A stretch of 64,000 nt of DNA, taken from NCBI GenBank assembly GCA_910576385.1, contig CAJTIR010000007.1, positions 62,001-126,000 on the forward strand, in the 5' to 3' direction. A program made the position numbers and the translations under genes. The notes below the pieces were generated by a model that saw nothing but the letters and a program-made list of their open reading frames with translations, did not search any database and was not told where the DNA came from. Each line of letters starts with the position of its first letter. Positions within the stretch are counted from its first letter, which is position 1. Positions 52,674 through 61,545 of this stretch are shown one piece after another. The stretch is from Lachnospiraceae bacterium. GTDB taxonomy: Bacteria > Bacillota > Clostridia > Lachnospirales > Lachnospiraceae.

Positions 52674-54017
52674 ATGAAAAATGCAAAGATAAGAACACGT
52701 TTGCTGGTTTGTTTTGGGATCATTATTTTGATGACAATTATCGTTGGCTATGCTGGTATGGGAACCTTACAGTTTAGCCGTAAGGGAAATTTGACGGAAA
52801 GTTATCTGCAGAAAGCAGAGATTGTAGTGATTGTTTTGACAGTAGCAGCGATTGTTATCACCATGACATTGGCGTTTGGGATTTTAAGAGATATCCGGCT
52901 TTCTTTAAATAAACTGCGTGATGCAGCAGTGCAGATGGCACAGGGAAAAGTGGATATTAAATTGAAAAAGGAACGCAATGATGAGTTTGGAGAATTGCTG
53001 GATGATTTTCAGACGATTATTGATAATGTCAAATACCAGGCAGAAGTTGCCGTCAAGGTATCATCCGGTGATCTGGATTTTGATGTGGATGTTAAGGGAA
53101 GCGATGATGCCCTTGGAAATGCTTTTAAAGATCTTGTAGTTGAGAATAACCATATGCTTTCTGATATTCGTGAGTCCGCAGTACAGCTTACTACTGGAGC
53201 AGAGCAGGTATCAGATGCAAGTCAGTCTTTGGCACAGGGTTCGACCCAGCAGGCAAGTGCGATTGAACAGGTGACGGCATCTATGGCAGAGATTGCCGAG
53301 CGTACCAAGCACAATGCTGAGGAAGCGAATGAGGCAAATCGTTCTGTACATAGCATGAGGGAAGAGGCAATGGCTGGCGATCATCATATGAAAGAAATGA
53401 TTGCTGCCATGACAGAGATCAATGTAGCTTCTGAAAATATTTCCAAGATTATCAAAGTAATTGACGACATTGCGTTCCAGACAAATATCCTTGCCTTAAA
53501 TGCCGCAGTGGAGGCAGCAAGAGCGGGTGTTCATGGAAAAGGCTTTGCAGTGGTAGCTGAGGAAGTGCGTAATCTGGCTGGAAAGAGTGCCTCTGCTGCC
53601 AGTGAGACAGCAGAGTTGATTGAAGATTCTATTAAGAAAGTGGAACATGGTTCCAATCTTGCAGAACAGACTGCATCATCTCTGACAGAGATTATCAAAA
53701 CGGTGGACAATATTGTGTCTTTGATTGACAGTATTGCCGTTGCTTCCAGTGATCAGGCAACAGCAGTTAGCCAGATTGACCAGGCAATTAGTCAGGTATC
53801 ACAAGTGGTACAGACCAATTCTGCTACCAGTGAGCAGTGTGCCGCAGCAAGTGAGGTATTGTCCAACCAGGCATTGTCACTGCGTACCATGATTGGACGT
53901 TACAAATTAAAATCCACAGGCAGCTATGGAATGGTACCACAGGAAATGACTTATAGTGATAAATCAGAAGAAAATGAAAAAATTATTTCTCTTGATGGTG
54001 AATTTGGGAAATACTAA
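52674..54017 (+). CDS. methyl-accepting chemotaxis protein without extracellular sensor domain
   Basis: The 447-residue receptor has two helices (about 9-31 and 47-69) joined by a loop of only about 15 residues, so there is no room for a ligand-binding domain. HAMP and a second HAMP-like unit follow (about 70-160), then the signalling domain with the tip around [22 protein letters not shown]. It may sense a membrane or cytoplasmic state, or another protein. It closes the che operon, 23 bases after cheW, and a perfect terminator follows. Confidence 0.93.
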   Translation: MKNAKIRTRLLVCFGIIILMTIIVGYAGMGTLQFSRKGNLTESYLQKAEIVVIVLTVAAIVITMTLAFGILRDIRLSLNKLRDAAVQMAQGKVDIKLKKERNDEFGELLDDFQTIIDNVKYQAEVAVKVSSGDLDFDVDVKGSDDALGNAFKDLVVENNHMLSDIRESAVQLTTGAEQVSDASQSLAQGSTQQASAIEQVTASMAEIAERTKHNAEEANEANRSVHSMREEAMAGDHHMKEMIAAMTEINVASENISKIIKVIDDIAFQTNILALNAAVEAARAGVHGKGFAVVAEEVRNLAGKSASAASETAELIEDSIKKVEHGSNLAEQTASSLTEIIKTVDNIVSLIDSIAVASSDQATAVSQIDQAISQVSQVVQTNSATSEQCAAASEVLSNQALSLRTMIGRYKLKSTGSYGMVPQEMTYSDKSEENEKIISLDGEFGKY

Positions 54018-54034
54018 GAGAGATAAAAAGATAG

Positions 54035-54077
54035 GAGTGTTTTGTAATCCCATGATGGATTACAAAACACTCTTTTT
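54035..54077 (+). terminator. strong terminator after the che operon
   Basis: GAGTGTTTTGTAATCC (54035-54050) is exactly inverted at 54057-54072 around CATGAT and followed by five T. Confidence 0.95.
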
Positions 54078-54094
54078 AAAAAGGAGAGGACACA

Positions 54095-55426
54095 ATGAGA
54101 AGATTAAGCAGAGTCCAAACTATTGCGCTTGGATTTTTATTTATTATTGTGATAGGAACTATACTCCTGATGCTGCCAATTGCTTCTAAAAATGGTGAGA
54201 GCGCCGGATTTCTCAACGCATTATTTACAGCAACCAGCAGCACCTGTGTGACAGGACTAGTGGTGGTAGATACTTATACAAATTGGACCTTGTTTGGCCA
54301 AGTTGTTATTTTAATTTTGATTCAGATTGGTGGATTGGGGTTTATCACAATCGGCGTATTTTTTGCTATTTTTATGAAACGTCGGATTGGTCTTAAAGAG
54401 CGCAATTTAATTCAGGAGAGTGTCAATACACTACAGATTGGCGGCACAGTGCGTCTGGTGCATAAGATTGTATGTTATGCACTAATAATTGAATTGACAG
54501 GTGCATTATTATTAATGATTCGTTTTATCCCTCAGTTTGGGATTGCGGAGGGAATTTGGTATGGAATTTTCCATTCGGTCTCTGCATTCTGCAACGCAGG
54601 ATTTGATTTGATGGGACGGTTTGAGCCTTATTGCTCTTTGACATCTTACTATGATGATGTGCTAATTAATATTGTAATTATGGCATTGATTATTATTGGC
54701 GGTATTGGCTTTATTGTCTGGGATGATATCTCTATTCATAAATGGAAATTTAAGAAGTATATGCTTCATACAAAGATTGTGTTGACAATGACTGTGCTGC
54801 TGATTGTAGCAGGAAGCATTTGTTTTTATTTATTTGAACGGGATAATCTTTTGGTTGGTATGGATGCAAAAGGACAACTTTTATCTTCTGTATTTGGTTC
54901 TGTGACTCCAAGAACTGCCGGATTTAACACTACGGATACAGCGTCATACTCAGAACCGACAAGGCTTTTAACCGTTATATTAATGTTTGTGGGAGGAAGT
55001 CCAGGATCTACGGCTGGAGGCATTAAGACTACAACCATGATGGTGATACTCTTATATATCTGGTCGGCATTGCGCAACAAGAGCGGGTTAAATATTTTTG
55101 GCAGGAGAATGGATGAAGATTCTATCAAAAAGGCAAGTACGGTATTCTTTATCAACTTGCTTCTTTCCGCAGTCAGCGCCCTGGTGATGTCTGGGTTAGA
55201 GCCAGGTCTGCCTTTGTCAGATATTTTAATGGAGATATTTTCCGCCACCGGGACAGTGGGGATTTCCACAGGAATTACCAGAGATATCACAGTGGTTTCC
55301 AAGAGCCTGTTGATTCTTTTAATGTACAGCGGCAGAATTGGAAGTATGTCCTTTGCCCTGTCCTTTACAGAGAAGAAACAAAGTCCCCAAGTAAAATTGC
55401 CAATTGAGCGGATTACAATTGGTTGA
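54095..55426 (+). CDS. ktrB: potassium uptake transmembrane subunit (KtrB/TrkH family)
   Basis: The 443-residue protein has about eight to ten hydrophobic helices with four pore loops of the TrkH/KtrB type, recognisable from TATSSTCVTGL, SVSAFCNAGFDL, GGSPGSTAGGIKT and SATGTVGISTGI. It takes up potassium, usually with sodium, when gated by a KtrA ring. AGGAGAGG precedes the ATG. The KtrA gene lies 33 bases downstream. Confidence 0.94.
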   Translation: MRRLSRVQTIALGFLFIIVIGTILLMLPIASKNGESAGFLNALFTATSSTCVTGLVVVDTYTNWTLFGQVVILILIQIGGLGFITIGVFFAIFMKRRIGLKERNLIQESVNTLQIGGTVRLVHKIVCYALIIELTGALLLMIRFIPQFGIAEGIWYGIFHSVSAFCNAGFDLMGRFEPYCSLTSYYDDVLINIVIMALIIIGGIGFIVWDDISIHKWKFKKYMLHTKIVLTMTVLLIVAGSICFYLFERDNLLVGMDAKGQLLSSVFGSVTPRTAGFNTTDTASYSEPTRLLTVILMFVGGSPGSTAGGIKTTTMMVILLYIWSALRNKSGLNIFGRRMDEDSIKKASTVFFINLLLSAVSALVMSGLEPGLPLSDILMEIFSATGTVGISTGITRDITVVSKSLLILLMYSGRIGSMSFALSFTEKKQSPQVKLPIERITIG

Positions 55427-55459
55427 TTAGGATGATTATTGATTAAGAGAGGTGTAAAG

Positions 55460-56107
55460 ATGAAGTCAATACTTGTAATTGGAATTGGAAGGTTTGGGAA
55501 GCATTTATGTGTGGATCTAGTGAATAATGGGAATGATGTCATGGCGGTGGATGAACATGAGGAAAACCTCGAAGATATTCTGTCCATTGTCACCAGTGCC
55601 AAGATTGCAGATTGCACAAAGGTGGAGGTGCTGCGCAGTTTTGGCGTACGAAATTTTGATATCTGTTTTGTATGTATTGGGACAAATTTCCAGAGTAGTT
55701 TAGAGATCACCAGCCAACTGAAAGAATTGGGGGCTTCTTATGTAATCAGTAAGGCTACCAGAGATATCCAGGCAAAATTTTTATTGCGCAATGGAGCAGA
55801 TGAAGTGGTTTATCCAGATCGGGATATTGCCAAACGGATTGCAACCAAGGTCAGCGCCAATCATGTATATGATTATTTGGAGATGGGAGATTATTCGATT
55901 TATGAAATTTGTCCTATGGAAGAGTGGATAGGAAAATCCATCAAGCAACTGAATTTCCGTGTCAAATATAACGCAAATATTTTGGGAATTAAGAAAGAGG
56001 GAGAGAGCACACTTTTGCCAGATGCAGACCATATTTTTAGTGCAGATGAGCATTTGATGGTGATAGGTAAGAAAGAAGATATTGACCGCATTGTAAAACG
56101 GCTTTAA
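55460..56107 (+). CDS. ktrA: potassium uptake regulatory subunit (KtrA/TrkA family)
   Basis: The 215-residue protein has an RCK_N Rossmann domain (GIGRFGKHL, nucleotide-binding glycines, about residues 6-14) and an RCK_C domain (about 135-215). It forms a ring that binds ATP/ADP and possibly c-di-AMP and gates the KtrB channel. The single-RCK size separates it from the double-domain TrkA. ATG 55460 with GAGAGG upstream is preferred over the ATG seven codons earlier. Confidence 0.94.
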   Translation: MKSILVIGIGRFGKHLCVDLVNNGNDVMAVDEHEENLEDILSIVTSAKIADCTKVEVLRSFGVRNFDICFVCIGTNFQSSLEITSQLKELGASYVISKATRDIQAKFLLRNGADEVVYPDRDIAKRIATKVSANHVYDYLEMGDYSIYEICPMEEWIGKSIKQLNFRVKYNANILGIKKEGESTLLPDADHIFSADEHLMVIGKKEDIDRIVKRL

Positions 56108-56139
56108 TTTATGATTCTTATTGACTGAGAATATAAAAG

Positions 56140-56310
56140 TAATTATTCAGAATCCTAAACTACAAACACCAGTGAAACAGTTATATGTCTCTGCCGAGGC
56201 TTTTATCTGTGGCTGAGGGAATTATCATCCTCATAAAAATGCTAATTCAGGATTTTTCAAATAAATTTGAAGTTCCTGACTTCCCATATTTACGGGATTC
56301 TGAATAGTTA
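56140..56310 (+). repeat. dispersed repeat with inverted ends, copy 2 (TAACTATTCAGAA family)
   Basis: The 171-bp element starts TAATTATTCAGAATCC (56140-56155) and ends GGATTCTGAATAGTTA (56295-56310), an inverted 16-mer with one change. Its last ~110 bases match copy 1 at 5722-5949, and its right end inverted matches 61295-61344. It contains TTTTTCAAATAAATTTGAAG, a small palindrome. No reading frame is shared. Confidence 0.72.
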
Positions 56311-56338
56311 TATGTAGAAAAAGAAAAGAGGAACAGAT

Positions 56339-56929
56339 ATGCCACAGGGAAATCCCAAGCCAGGGGAACAGTATTTACATTTTAAACAGAACTTATATCA
56401 GGTGATTACCATTGCACAGCACTCAGAAACCGGAGAAAAGCTGGTGATCTATCAGGCGCTTTATGGAACTTTTCAAATTTATGCCAGGCCGTTGCAGATG
56501 TTTGTCAGCCTTGTAGATCAAGAAAAATATCCGCAGGTGCAACAGAGATACCGTTTTCAGTTGGTAGAAAAACATGAGACAGAGCCACTGAGTGCTGGGA
56601 CAGATGAAAAAGAGACAGACACAGTGAGTGCTAGGACCGGGAACGTAACACAAGAGCCCAAATTATTGAAATCAGAAAATGCTGTAAAACCAGCAGAAGA
56701 GAGAAAATCAGCAGAGGATAAATTAATGGCATTTTTTGATGCGCAGACAATGGAAGAGAAGTATAAGATTTTGGTTGATATGGAAGAAGATATCAATGAC
56801 CATATGATCAACAATATGGCCGTGGTTTTGGATGTTGTGATTGAGGAAGGGTCTTTGGAGCGGCGTTATGAGGAATTAAAGACATGTGTGCGCACCTTTC
56901 AGAGATATGAGTGCAGCAGATTTCGATAA
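56339..56929 (+). CDS. DUF1653 domain protein with unknown C-terminal half
   Basis: The 196-residue protein begins with a DUF1653 domain (about 4-75: GEQYLHFKQNLYQVITIA and YQALYG). The middle (about 80-125) is charged and low-complexity. The C-terminal 70 residues are helical, with EDKLMAFFDAQTMEEKYKIL, and I do not recognise them. DUF1653 proteins are small and of unknown function; the tail may bind a partner. The gene stands alone, with a terminator after it. Confidence 0.8.
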   Translation: MPQGNPKPGEQYLHFKQNLYQVITIAQHSETGEKLVIYQALYGTFQIYARPLQMFVSLVDQEKYPQVQQRYRFQLVEKHETEPLSAGTDEKETDTVSARTGNVTQEPKLLKSENAVKPAEERKSAEDKLMAFFDAQTMEEKYKILVDMEEDINDHMINNMAVVLDVVIEEGSLERRYEELKTCVRTFQRYECSRFR

Positions 56930-56991
56930 TTGATAATTACGGAACATAGAGCTGTCTGACCAGTCACTGCGAAACGTGACAGTTTTAAGGA

Positions 56992-57017
56992 AAAGGAGGT
57001 TGCCCCTCCTTTTTTTC
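56992..57017 (+). terminator. terminator after the DUF1653 gene
   Basis: AAAGGAGG (56992-56999) pairs with CCTCCTTT (57005-57012) around TTGCC, followed by TTTTT. A weaker GTCAC/GTGAC hairpin lies just before it (56963-56980). Confidence 0.8.
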
Positions 57018-57101
57018 TGTGATAAAATAAGGTTATACTTAAAGGGGCTGTTTTAAGGACAGAATAGCTATACGAAATACAATTCAGAAAGGATTTTTAA
57101 T

Positions 57102-58376
57102 ATGTTACTTCTCATTCAGAATGGAACTGTAATCAATCCGGGAGATCAGACTGAGTCAAAAGCAGATGTGCTTGTGGAAGATGGAAAAATAAAGAAGATT
57201 GCTCCCAAACAGAAAGTAAAAGCAGACCGAGTGATTGATGCTGAGGGCTGCTATGTAATGCCAGGATTTATCGATATGCATGTACACTTGCGTGATCCGG
57301 GGCAGGAGGATAAAGAGACAGTAGAAACTGCTTCCCGGGCAGCGGTGCATGGAGGTTTTACTACGATTGTGGCAATGCCGAACACGAAGCCAGCGGTAGA
57401 TAATTCTGATGTGGTATATTATGTCCGCAACAAGGCAAAAGATGTGGGACTCGTCCATGTATTACAGACAGGTGCGGTGACGAAAGGACAGAGAGGGGAA
57501 GAATTGTCCGATATTGAAAGTATGGTGGAGGCAGGGATTCCTGCCATCAGTGAAGATGGAAAAACGGTGATGAACGCCCAATTATATCGTGAGGCGATGG
57601 CACTTGCTGTGAAATATGATATTCCGGTACTTGCACATTGTGAAGATGCCACTATGGTACAGGGGGGCGTAGTGAATGCAGATCAGACGATGGAAAAGAC
57701 AAAATTTGCCGGCATCAGCAATTCTGTAGAAGACGTCATTGTAGCTCGTGATATTATGCTGGCCAAAGATACGGGCGCGGCGCTGCATTTGTGTCATTGT
57801 TCCACAAAGGACAGTGTGCGTATGGTAGAGCTTGCAAAGCAGGAAGGAATTCGTGTGACCGCCGAGGTATGTCCGCATCATTTTATTCTGACCAGTGAGG
57901 ATATTCCTGGAGATGATGCCAATTATAAAATGAATCCGCCTCTGAGAACGAAAGCGGATGTAGAGGCATTGAAGAAGGGTCTGAAAGCGGATGTGATTGA
58001 TGTAATTGCGACTGATCATGCGCCCCATACTGCGATTGAGAAAGGACTTGGTATTAAGAAAGCGCCATTTGGCATTGTCGGGTTGGAGACCGCGGCAGCG
58101 CTTACCATGACAGAGCTGGTGGACAAGGGTTATCTGACGATTATGCAGATGGCAGAGAAGATGAGTTATAATCCAGCTAAAATTCTTGATCTGGATAAAG
58201 GTGTTGTAGAGGAAGGAAAGCCTGCAGACTTGGTGGTCTTTGATCCTAAGAAGCAATATGTAATTGACCCGGCAGAATTTTACTCTAAGGGTAAGAATAC
58301 TCCGTTTGCGGGGAAAAAGGTCAAAGGAATGGTAATGGCAACTGTCATGGATGGCAGAGTTGTATATGAGAGATAG
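57102..58376 (+). CDS. pyrC: dihydroorotase
   Basis: The 424-residue amidohydrolase closes carbamoyl aspartate to dihydroorotate, the third step of UMP synthesis. Zinc ligands are in MHVHLRDPGQEDKE, followed by AMPNTKPAVD, ILAHCED, HLCHCST, and TDHAPH with the catalytic Asp. It is class I dihydroorotase, usual in Gram-positive bacteria. It leads pyrC-pyrF-pyrK-pyrD. AGAAAGG stands 8 bases before ATG. The pyrB and carbamoyl-phosphate genes are not in the window. Confidence 0.96.
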   Translation: MLLLIQNGTVINPGDQTESKADVLVEDGKIKKIAPKQKVKADRVIDAEGCYVMPGFIDMHVHLRDPGQEDKETVETASRAAVHGGFTTIVAMPNTKPAVDNSDVVYYVRNKAKDVGLVHVLQTGAVTKGQRGEELSDIESMVEAGIPAISEDGKTVMNAQLYREAMALAVKYDIPVLAHCEDATMVQGGVVNADQTMEKTKFAGISNSVEDVIVARDIMLAKDTGAALHLCHCSTKDSVRMVELAKQEGIRVTAEVCPHHFILTSEDIPGDDANYKMNPPLRTKADVEALKKGLKADVIDVIATDHAPHTAIEKGLGIKKAPFGIVGLETAAALTMTELVDKGYLTIMQMAEKMSYNPAKILDLDKGVVEEGKPADLVVFDPKKQYVIDPAEFYSKGKNTPFAGKKVKGMVMATVMDGRVVYER

Positions 58377-58389
58377 AGAGGACATTGTA

Positions 58390-59319
58390 ATGATCAATAA
58401 ACTGGTGGAAAAAATTCAGAAAACACATGCTCCTATTGTTGTAGGGCTTGACCCGATGATGAATTATATACCGGATCATATTCAGAAAAAGGCATTTGCA
58501 GAATATGGTGAGACGCTGGAAGGTGCAGCGGAGGCAATTTGGCAGTTTAATAAGGAGATTGTAGATCATACTTGTGATCTGATTCCGGCAGTAAAACCTC
58601 AGATTGCCATGTATGAACAATTTGGCATTCCTGGTCTGCAGGCTTTTAAGAAGACAGTGGACTACTGCCATCAAAAAGATTTGGTGGTAATTGGCGATAT
58701 CAAGCGGGGCGATATTGGTTCCACTTCCGCGGCTTATGCCACAGGTCATATTGGTGACGTCACTGTGGGCGGTCAGACATATACGCCATTCGGGGAAGAT
58801 TTTGTGACAGTGAATCCATATCTGGGTTCCGATGGCGTGCAGCCTTTTATAGATGTCTGTAAAGAACAAAAGAAGGGGTTATTTATTTTGGTAAAAACCT
58901 CTAATCCTTCCAGCGGCGAATTTCAGGACAAGCTTGTAGATGGAAAGCCCTTATATGAGCTGGTTGGTGAAAAAGTAGCACAGTGGGGCGCAGATTGTAT
59001 GGGAAATCAGTATAGTTATATCGGGGCTGTGGTAGGAGCAACTTATCCAGAAATGGGTAAAGTGCTGCGCAAAATTATGCCGAAAAGTTTTATTTTAGTG
59101 CCAGGATATGGAGCACAAGGGGGAAAGGGTGCAGATTTGGTACATTTTTTTGATACAGATGGATTGGGAGCGATTGTAAATTCTTCCCGGGGCATTATTG
59201 CAGCATATAAACAAGAGGAATATACAAAGTTTGGCGAGGAACATTTTGGAGAGGCATCCAGAGCCGCTGTGGAAGCAATGATAGCGGATATTGATGGGGC
59301 ATTGCAGGCAGTAAAATAA
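58390..59319 (+). CDS. pyrF: orotidine 5'-phosphate decarboxylase (long form)
   Basis: The 309-residue TIM-barrel enzyme makes UMP from OMP. The catalytic Lys-Asp array is visible in GDIKRGDIGSTS, with VGLDP at the N-terminus and VPGYGAQGG at the phosphate end. The length and DIKRGDIG motif fit the longer bacterial type. I use ATG 58390, preceded by GAGAGG; an earlier in-frame ATG at 58351 lies inside pyrC. Confidence 0.96.
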   Translation: MINKLVEKIQKTHAPIVVGLDPMMNYIPDHIQKKAFAEYGETLEGAAEAIWQFNKEIVDHTCDLIPAVKPQIAMYEQFGIPGLQAFKKTVDYCHQKDLVVIGDIKRGDIGSTSAAYATGHIGDVTVGGQTYTPFGEDFVTVNPYLGSDGVQPFIDVCKEQKKGLFILVKTSNPSSGEFQDKLVDGKPLYELVGEKVAQWGADCMGNQYSYIGAVVGATYPEMGKVLRKIMPKSFILVPGYGAQGGKGADLVHFFDTDGLGAIVNSSRGIIAAYKQEEYTKFGEEHFGEASRAAVEAMIADIDGALQAVK

Positions 59320-59342
59320 TACAGAGCAGTTAGGAGAGGAAT

Positions 59343-60110
59343 ATGGCGGAAAAGTATAAAGAGCAGGCAGTGATTATCCGGCAGGAAGAGATTTCCTATG
59401 GGGTTTACAGTATGTGGCTGAAAACAGAGCAGGTTGCAGGTCAGGCAAAACCAGGACAGTTTGTATCGGTTTATTGTCATGAGGGCAGCCGGCTGCTGCC
59501 GCGGCCCATCAGTATCTGTGAGATTGACAGGGAGGATCGAGCCATTCGGATTGTATATCGCGTGGTAGGCAAGGGCACAGAGGAATTATCCCAGATGCGC
59601 ACAGGGAGGTGTCTTGATATAGTAGGACCTCTGGGCAATGGATTTCCTTTGAAAGACAAAAAAGCATTTTTGATTGGAGGCGGCATTGGTATTCCACCGT
59701 TGCTGGAACTTGCCAAAGAATTGAAATCAGAAAAACAGATGGTACTTGGATATCGGGATTCCATGTTTTTACAGGAGGAATTTAAAAAGCAGGGAAGCTT
59801 GTATGTGGCGACAGAGGATGGGAGTTATGGTACAGATGGGAATGTGCTTGACGCCATCCGAGAGAATGGATTGAATGCAGAGATTATCTATGCATGTGGT
59901 CCTATGCCCATGCTTCGAGCTGTAAAAGCATATGCGAAGGAAAGAGGAATTGAGTGCTGGCTTTCTTTGGAGGAGCGCATGGCTTGCGGCATAGGCGCTT
60001 GTCTGGGCTGTGTCTGTAAGTCCAAGGAGAGAGACAGCCATACCAATGTAAATAATAAACGAATCTGTAAGGAAGGTCCGGTATTTCGTGCAGAGGAGGT
60101 GGAGTTTTGA
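59343..60110 (+). CDS. pyrK: dihydroorotate dehydrogenase B, electron transfer subunit
   Basis: The 255-residue protein carries electrons from dihydroorotate dehydrogenase to NAD+. It has an FAD-binding domain with RPISICEID, an NAD-binding domain with GGGIGIPPLLELA, and a 2Fe-2S cluster site with Cys215, Cys220, Cys223 and Cys242. The stop overlaps the pyrD start, so the subunits are translationally coupled. Confidence 0.96.
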   Translation: MAEKYKEQAVIIRQEEISYGVYSMWLKTEQVAGQAKPGQFVSVYCHEGSRLLPRPISICEIDREDRAIRIVYRVVGKGTEELSQMRTGRCLDIVGPLGNGFPLKDKKAFLIGGGIGIPPLLELAKELKSEKQMVLGYRDSMFLQEEFKKQGSLYVATEDGSYGTDGNVLDAIRENGLNAEIIYACGPMPMLRAVKAYAKERGIECWLSLEERMACGIGACLGCVCKSKERDSHTNVNNKRICKEGPVFRAEEVEF

Positions 60111-61012
60111 TGAATACGAAAGTAAACCTTGCAGGTGTGACATTAAAAAACCCAGTGATGACGGCATCTGGCACTTTTGGCTCTGGTGCAGAATTTGCAG
60201 AATTTGCAGATTTAAATCAATTGGGAGCGGTAGTCACAAAGGGAGTTGCCAATGTACCCTGGGAGGGAAATCCCACCCCCAGAATTGCAGAAACCTATGG
60301 CGGTATGTTGAATGCAGTGGGGCTGCAGAATCCAGGCATTGATCTGTTTGTGGAGCGGGATATCCCATTTCTGACAAAATATGATACCAAGATCATTGTC
60401 AATGTCTGTGGCAGAACCACAGAGGATTACTGTGAGGTGGTCAGACGCCTGGCGAACCAACCGATTGATTTATTGGAAATCAATATTTCTTGTCCAAATG
60501 TGGAGGAAGGCGGTATTGCCTTTGGACAGAATCCCAAATCGGTGGAGACAATTACCAGAGAAGTCAAAAAATATGCAAAGCAGCCAGTAATTATGAAACT
60601 CAGCCCCAATGTTACAGATATTACTGAGATAGCAAAAGCTGCGGAAGCGGGAGGGGCGGACGCTCTTTCTTTGATCAACACGATTACAGGAATGAAAATT
60701 GATATTCATCGCAGGACATTTGCCCTTGCCAATAAAACAGGGGGATTATCCGGCCCTGCGATTCATCCAGTGGCAGTGCGAATGGTTTATCAGACAGCAC
60801 AAGCAGTGAATATTCCCATTATTGGTATGGGAGGAATACTTACCGCGGAAGATGCAGTGGAAATGATTCTGGCTGGAGCAACCGCTATTTCTGTAGGGAC
60901 AGCCAATTTTCGCAATCCGGCAGTTACTATGGAGATTGTGGAAGGGATTCGCGATTATATGGAACAGTATGGGGTCAATGATATTCAGGAATTGATTGGA
61001 GCAGTGAAATAG
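60110..61012 (+). CDS. pyrD: dihydroorotate dehydrogenase B, catalytic subunit
   Basis: The 300-residue FMN enzyme oxidises dihydroorotate to orotate. It shows the class 1B features: TASGTFGSG near the N-terminus, NISCPNVEEGG with the catalytic cysteine-type loop, KLSPNVTDI, and GMGGI plus GTANF at the flavin-phosphate site. ATG 60110 overlaps the pyrK stop by one base; a TTG directly before it is also in frame. It is the last gene before two repeat elements. Confidence 0.96.
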   Translation: MNTKVNLAGVTLKNPVMTASGTFGSGAEFAEFADLNQLGAVVTKGVANVPWEGNPTPRIAETYGGMLNAVGLQNPGIDLFVERDIPFLTKYDTKIIVNVCGRTTEDYCEVVRRLANQPIDLLEINISCPNVEEGGIAFGQNPKSVETITREVKKYAKQPVIMKLSPNVTDITEIAKAAEAGGADALSLINTITGMKIDIHRRTFALANKTGGLSGPAIHPVAVRMVYQTAQAVNIPIIGMGGILTAEDAVEMILAGATAISVGTANFRNPAVTMEIVEGIRDYMEQYGVNDIQELIGAVK

Positions 61013-61061
61013 AGCAAGAATATTTGACAATCAGTAGGTGTAACAAAAAGTAGCTCATAGA

Positions 61062-61160
61062 GGGGCTGTTGCAAAATAGCTGGTATATGCAAAATATGGC
61101 ATTTAGAACGCAAGAATCTTATCCATATATTGTATATAAGCTTCATTTTGCAGCAGCCCC
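61062..61160. repeat. 99-bp palindromic element with IS1182-like ends
   Basis: GGGGCTGTTGCAAAAT (61062-61077) is repeated inverted as ATTTTGCAGCAGCCCC (61145-61160) with one mismatch, followed by five T. The ends match the left end of the IS relic at 32325. It may have been adopted as the pyrD terminator. The middle (about 65 bases) codes for nothing. This and the next two entries take up most of the 532-bp gap 61013-61545. Confidence 0.75.
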
Positions 61161-61294
61161 TTTTTATATTTTAATAAAAGAAAATATACGAATCATACAT
61201 TCTAACCGCGGCCTAATGAAGATAAAAGACAAACAGAAATAGTTGAATATAGATAAGAAATATGATAAAATTGGAAAAGATATTTGATAGTTTG

Positions 61295-61344
61295 TAACTA
61301 TTTAGAACCTCAGAAAAATGGGAAGTCAGGATCTGCAAATTTAT
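61295..61344 (-). repeat. fragment of the TAACTATTCAGAA repeat, copy 3 (reverse orientation)
   Basis: TAACTATTTAGAACC, then AAAAATGGGAAGTCAGGATCTGCAAATTTATT, equals the inverted right end of the element at 56140-56310 with a few changes. Homology stops at 61344, where repeat B begins. Confidence 0.65.
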
Positions 61345-61345
61345 T

Positions 61346-61434
61346 GCCGCGAGCATTGTACCGACAAGAAACTTAGGAAAATAGCCATGTTAAGTACCCT
61401 CTGGGTATACATGGATATTTGACAGCGCTATACG
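61346..61434 (+). repeat. dispersed repeat B, copy 2
   Basis: CCGCGAGCATTGTACCG ... ACTTAGG ... AGCCATGTT ... CATGGATATTTGAC corresponds to 43645-43714. It follows directly on the copy-3 fragment, so the two repeats are joined here. Bases 61435-61545 show only a GCGCC-rich patch and the pyrE ribosome sites. Confidence 0.65.
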
Positions 61435-61545
61435 CCGGCGGCGCATTTAAGCATGGACTAAAATGAAGTGTAGACAGCCGCGAGGGTGAATGTTCTTTGG
61501 GTGCAAGTTTGAGGTGTTCGCAGAATGAAGGAGAAAACAGAAGCT

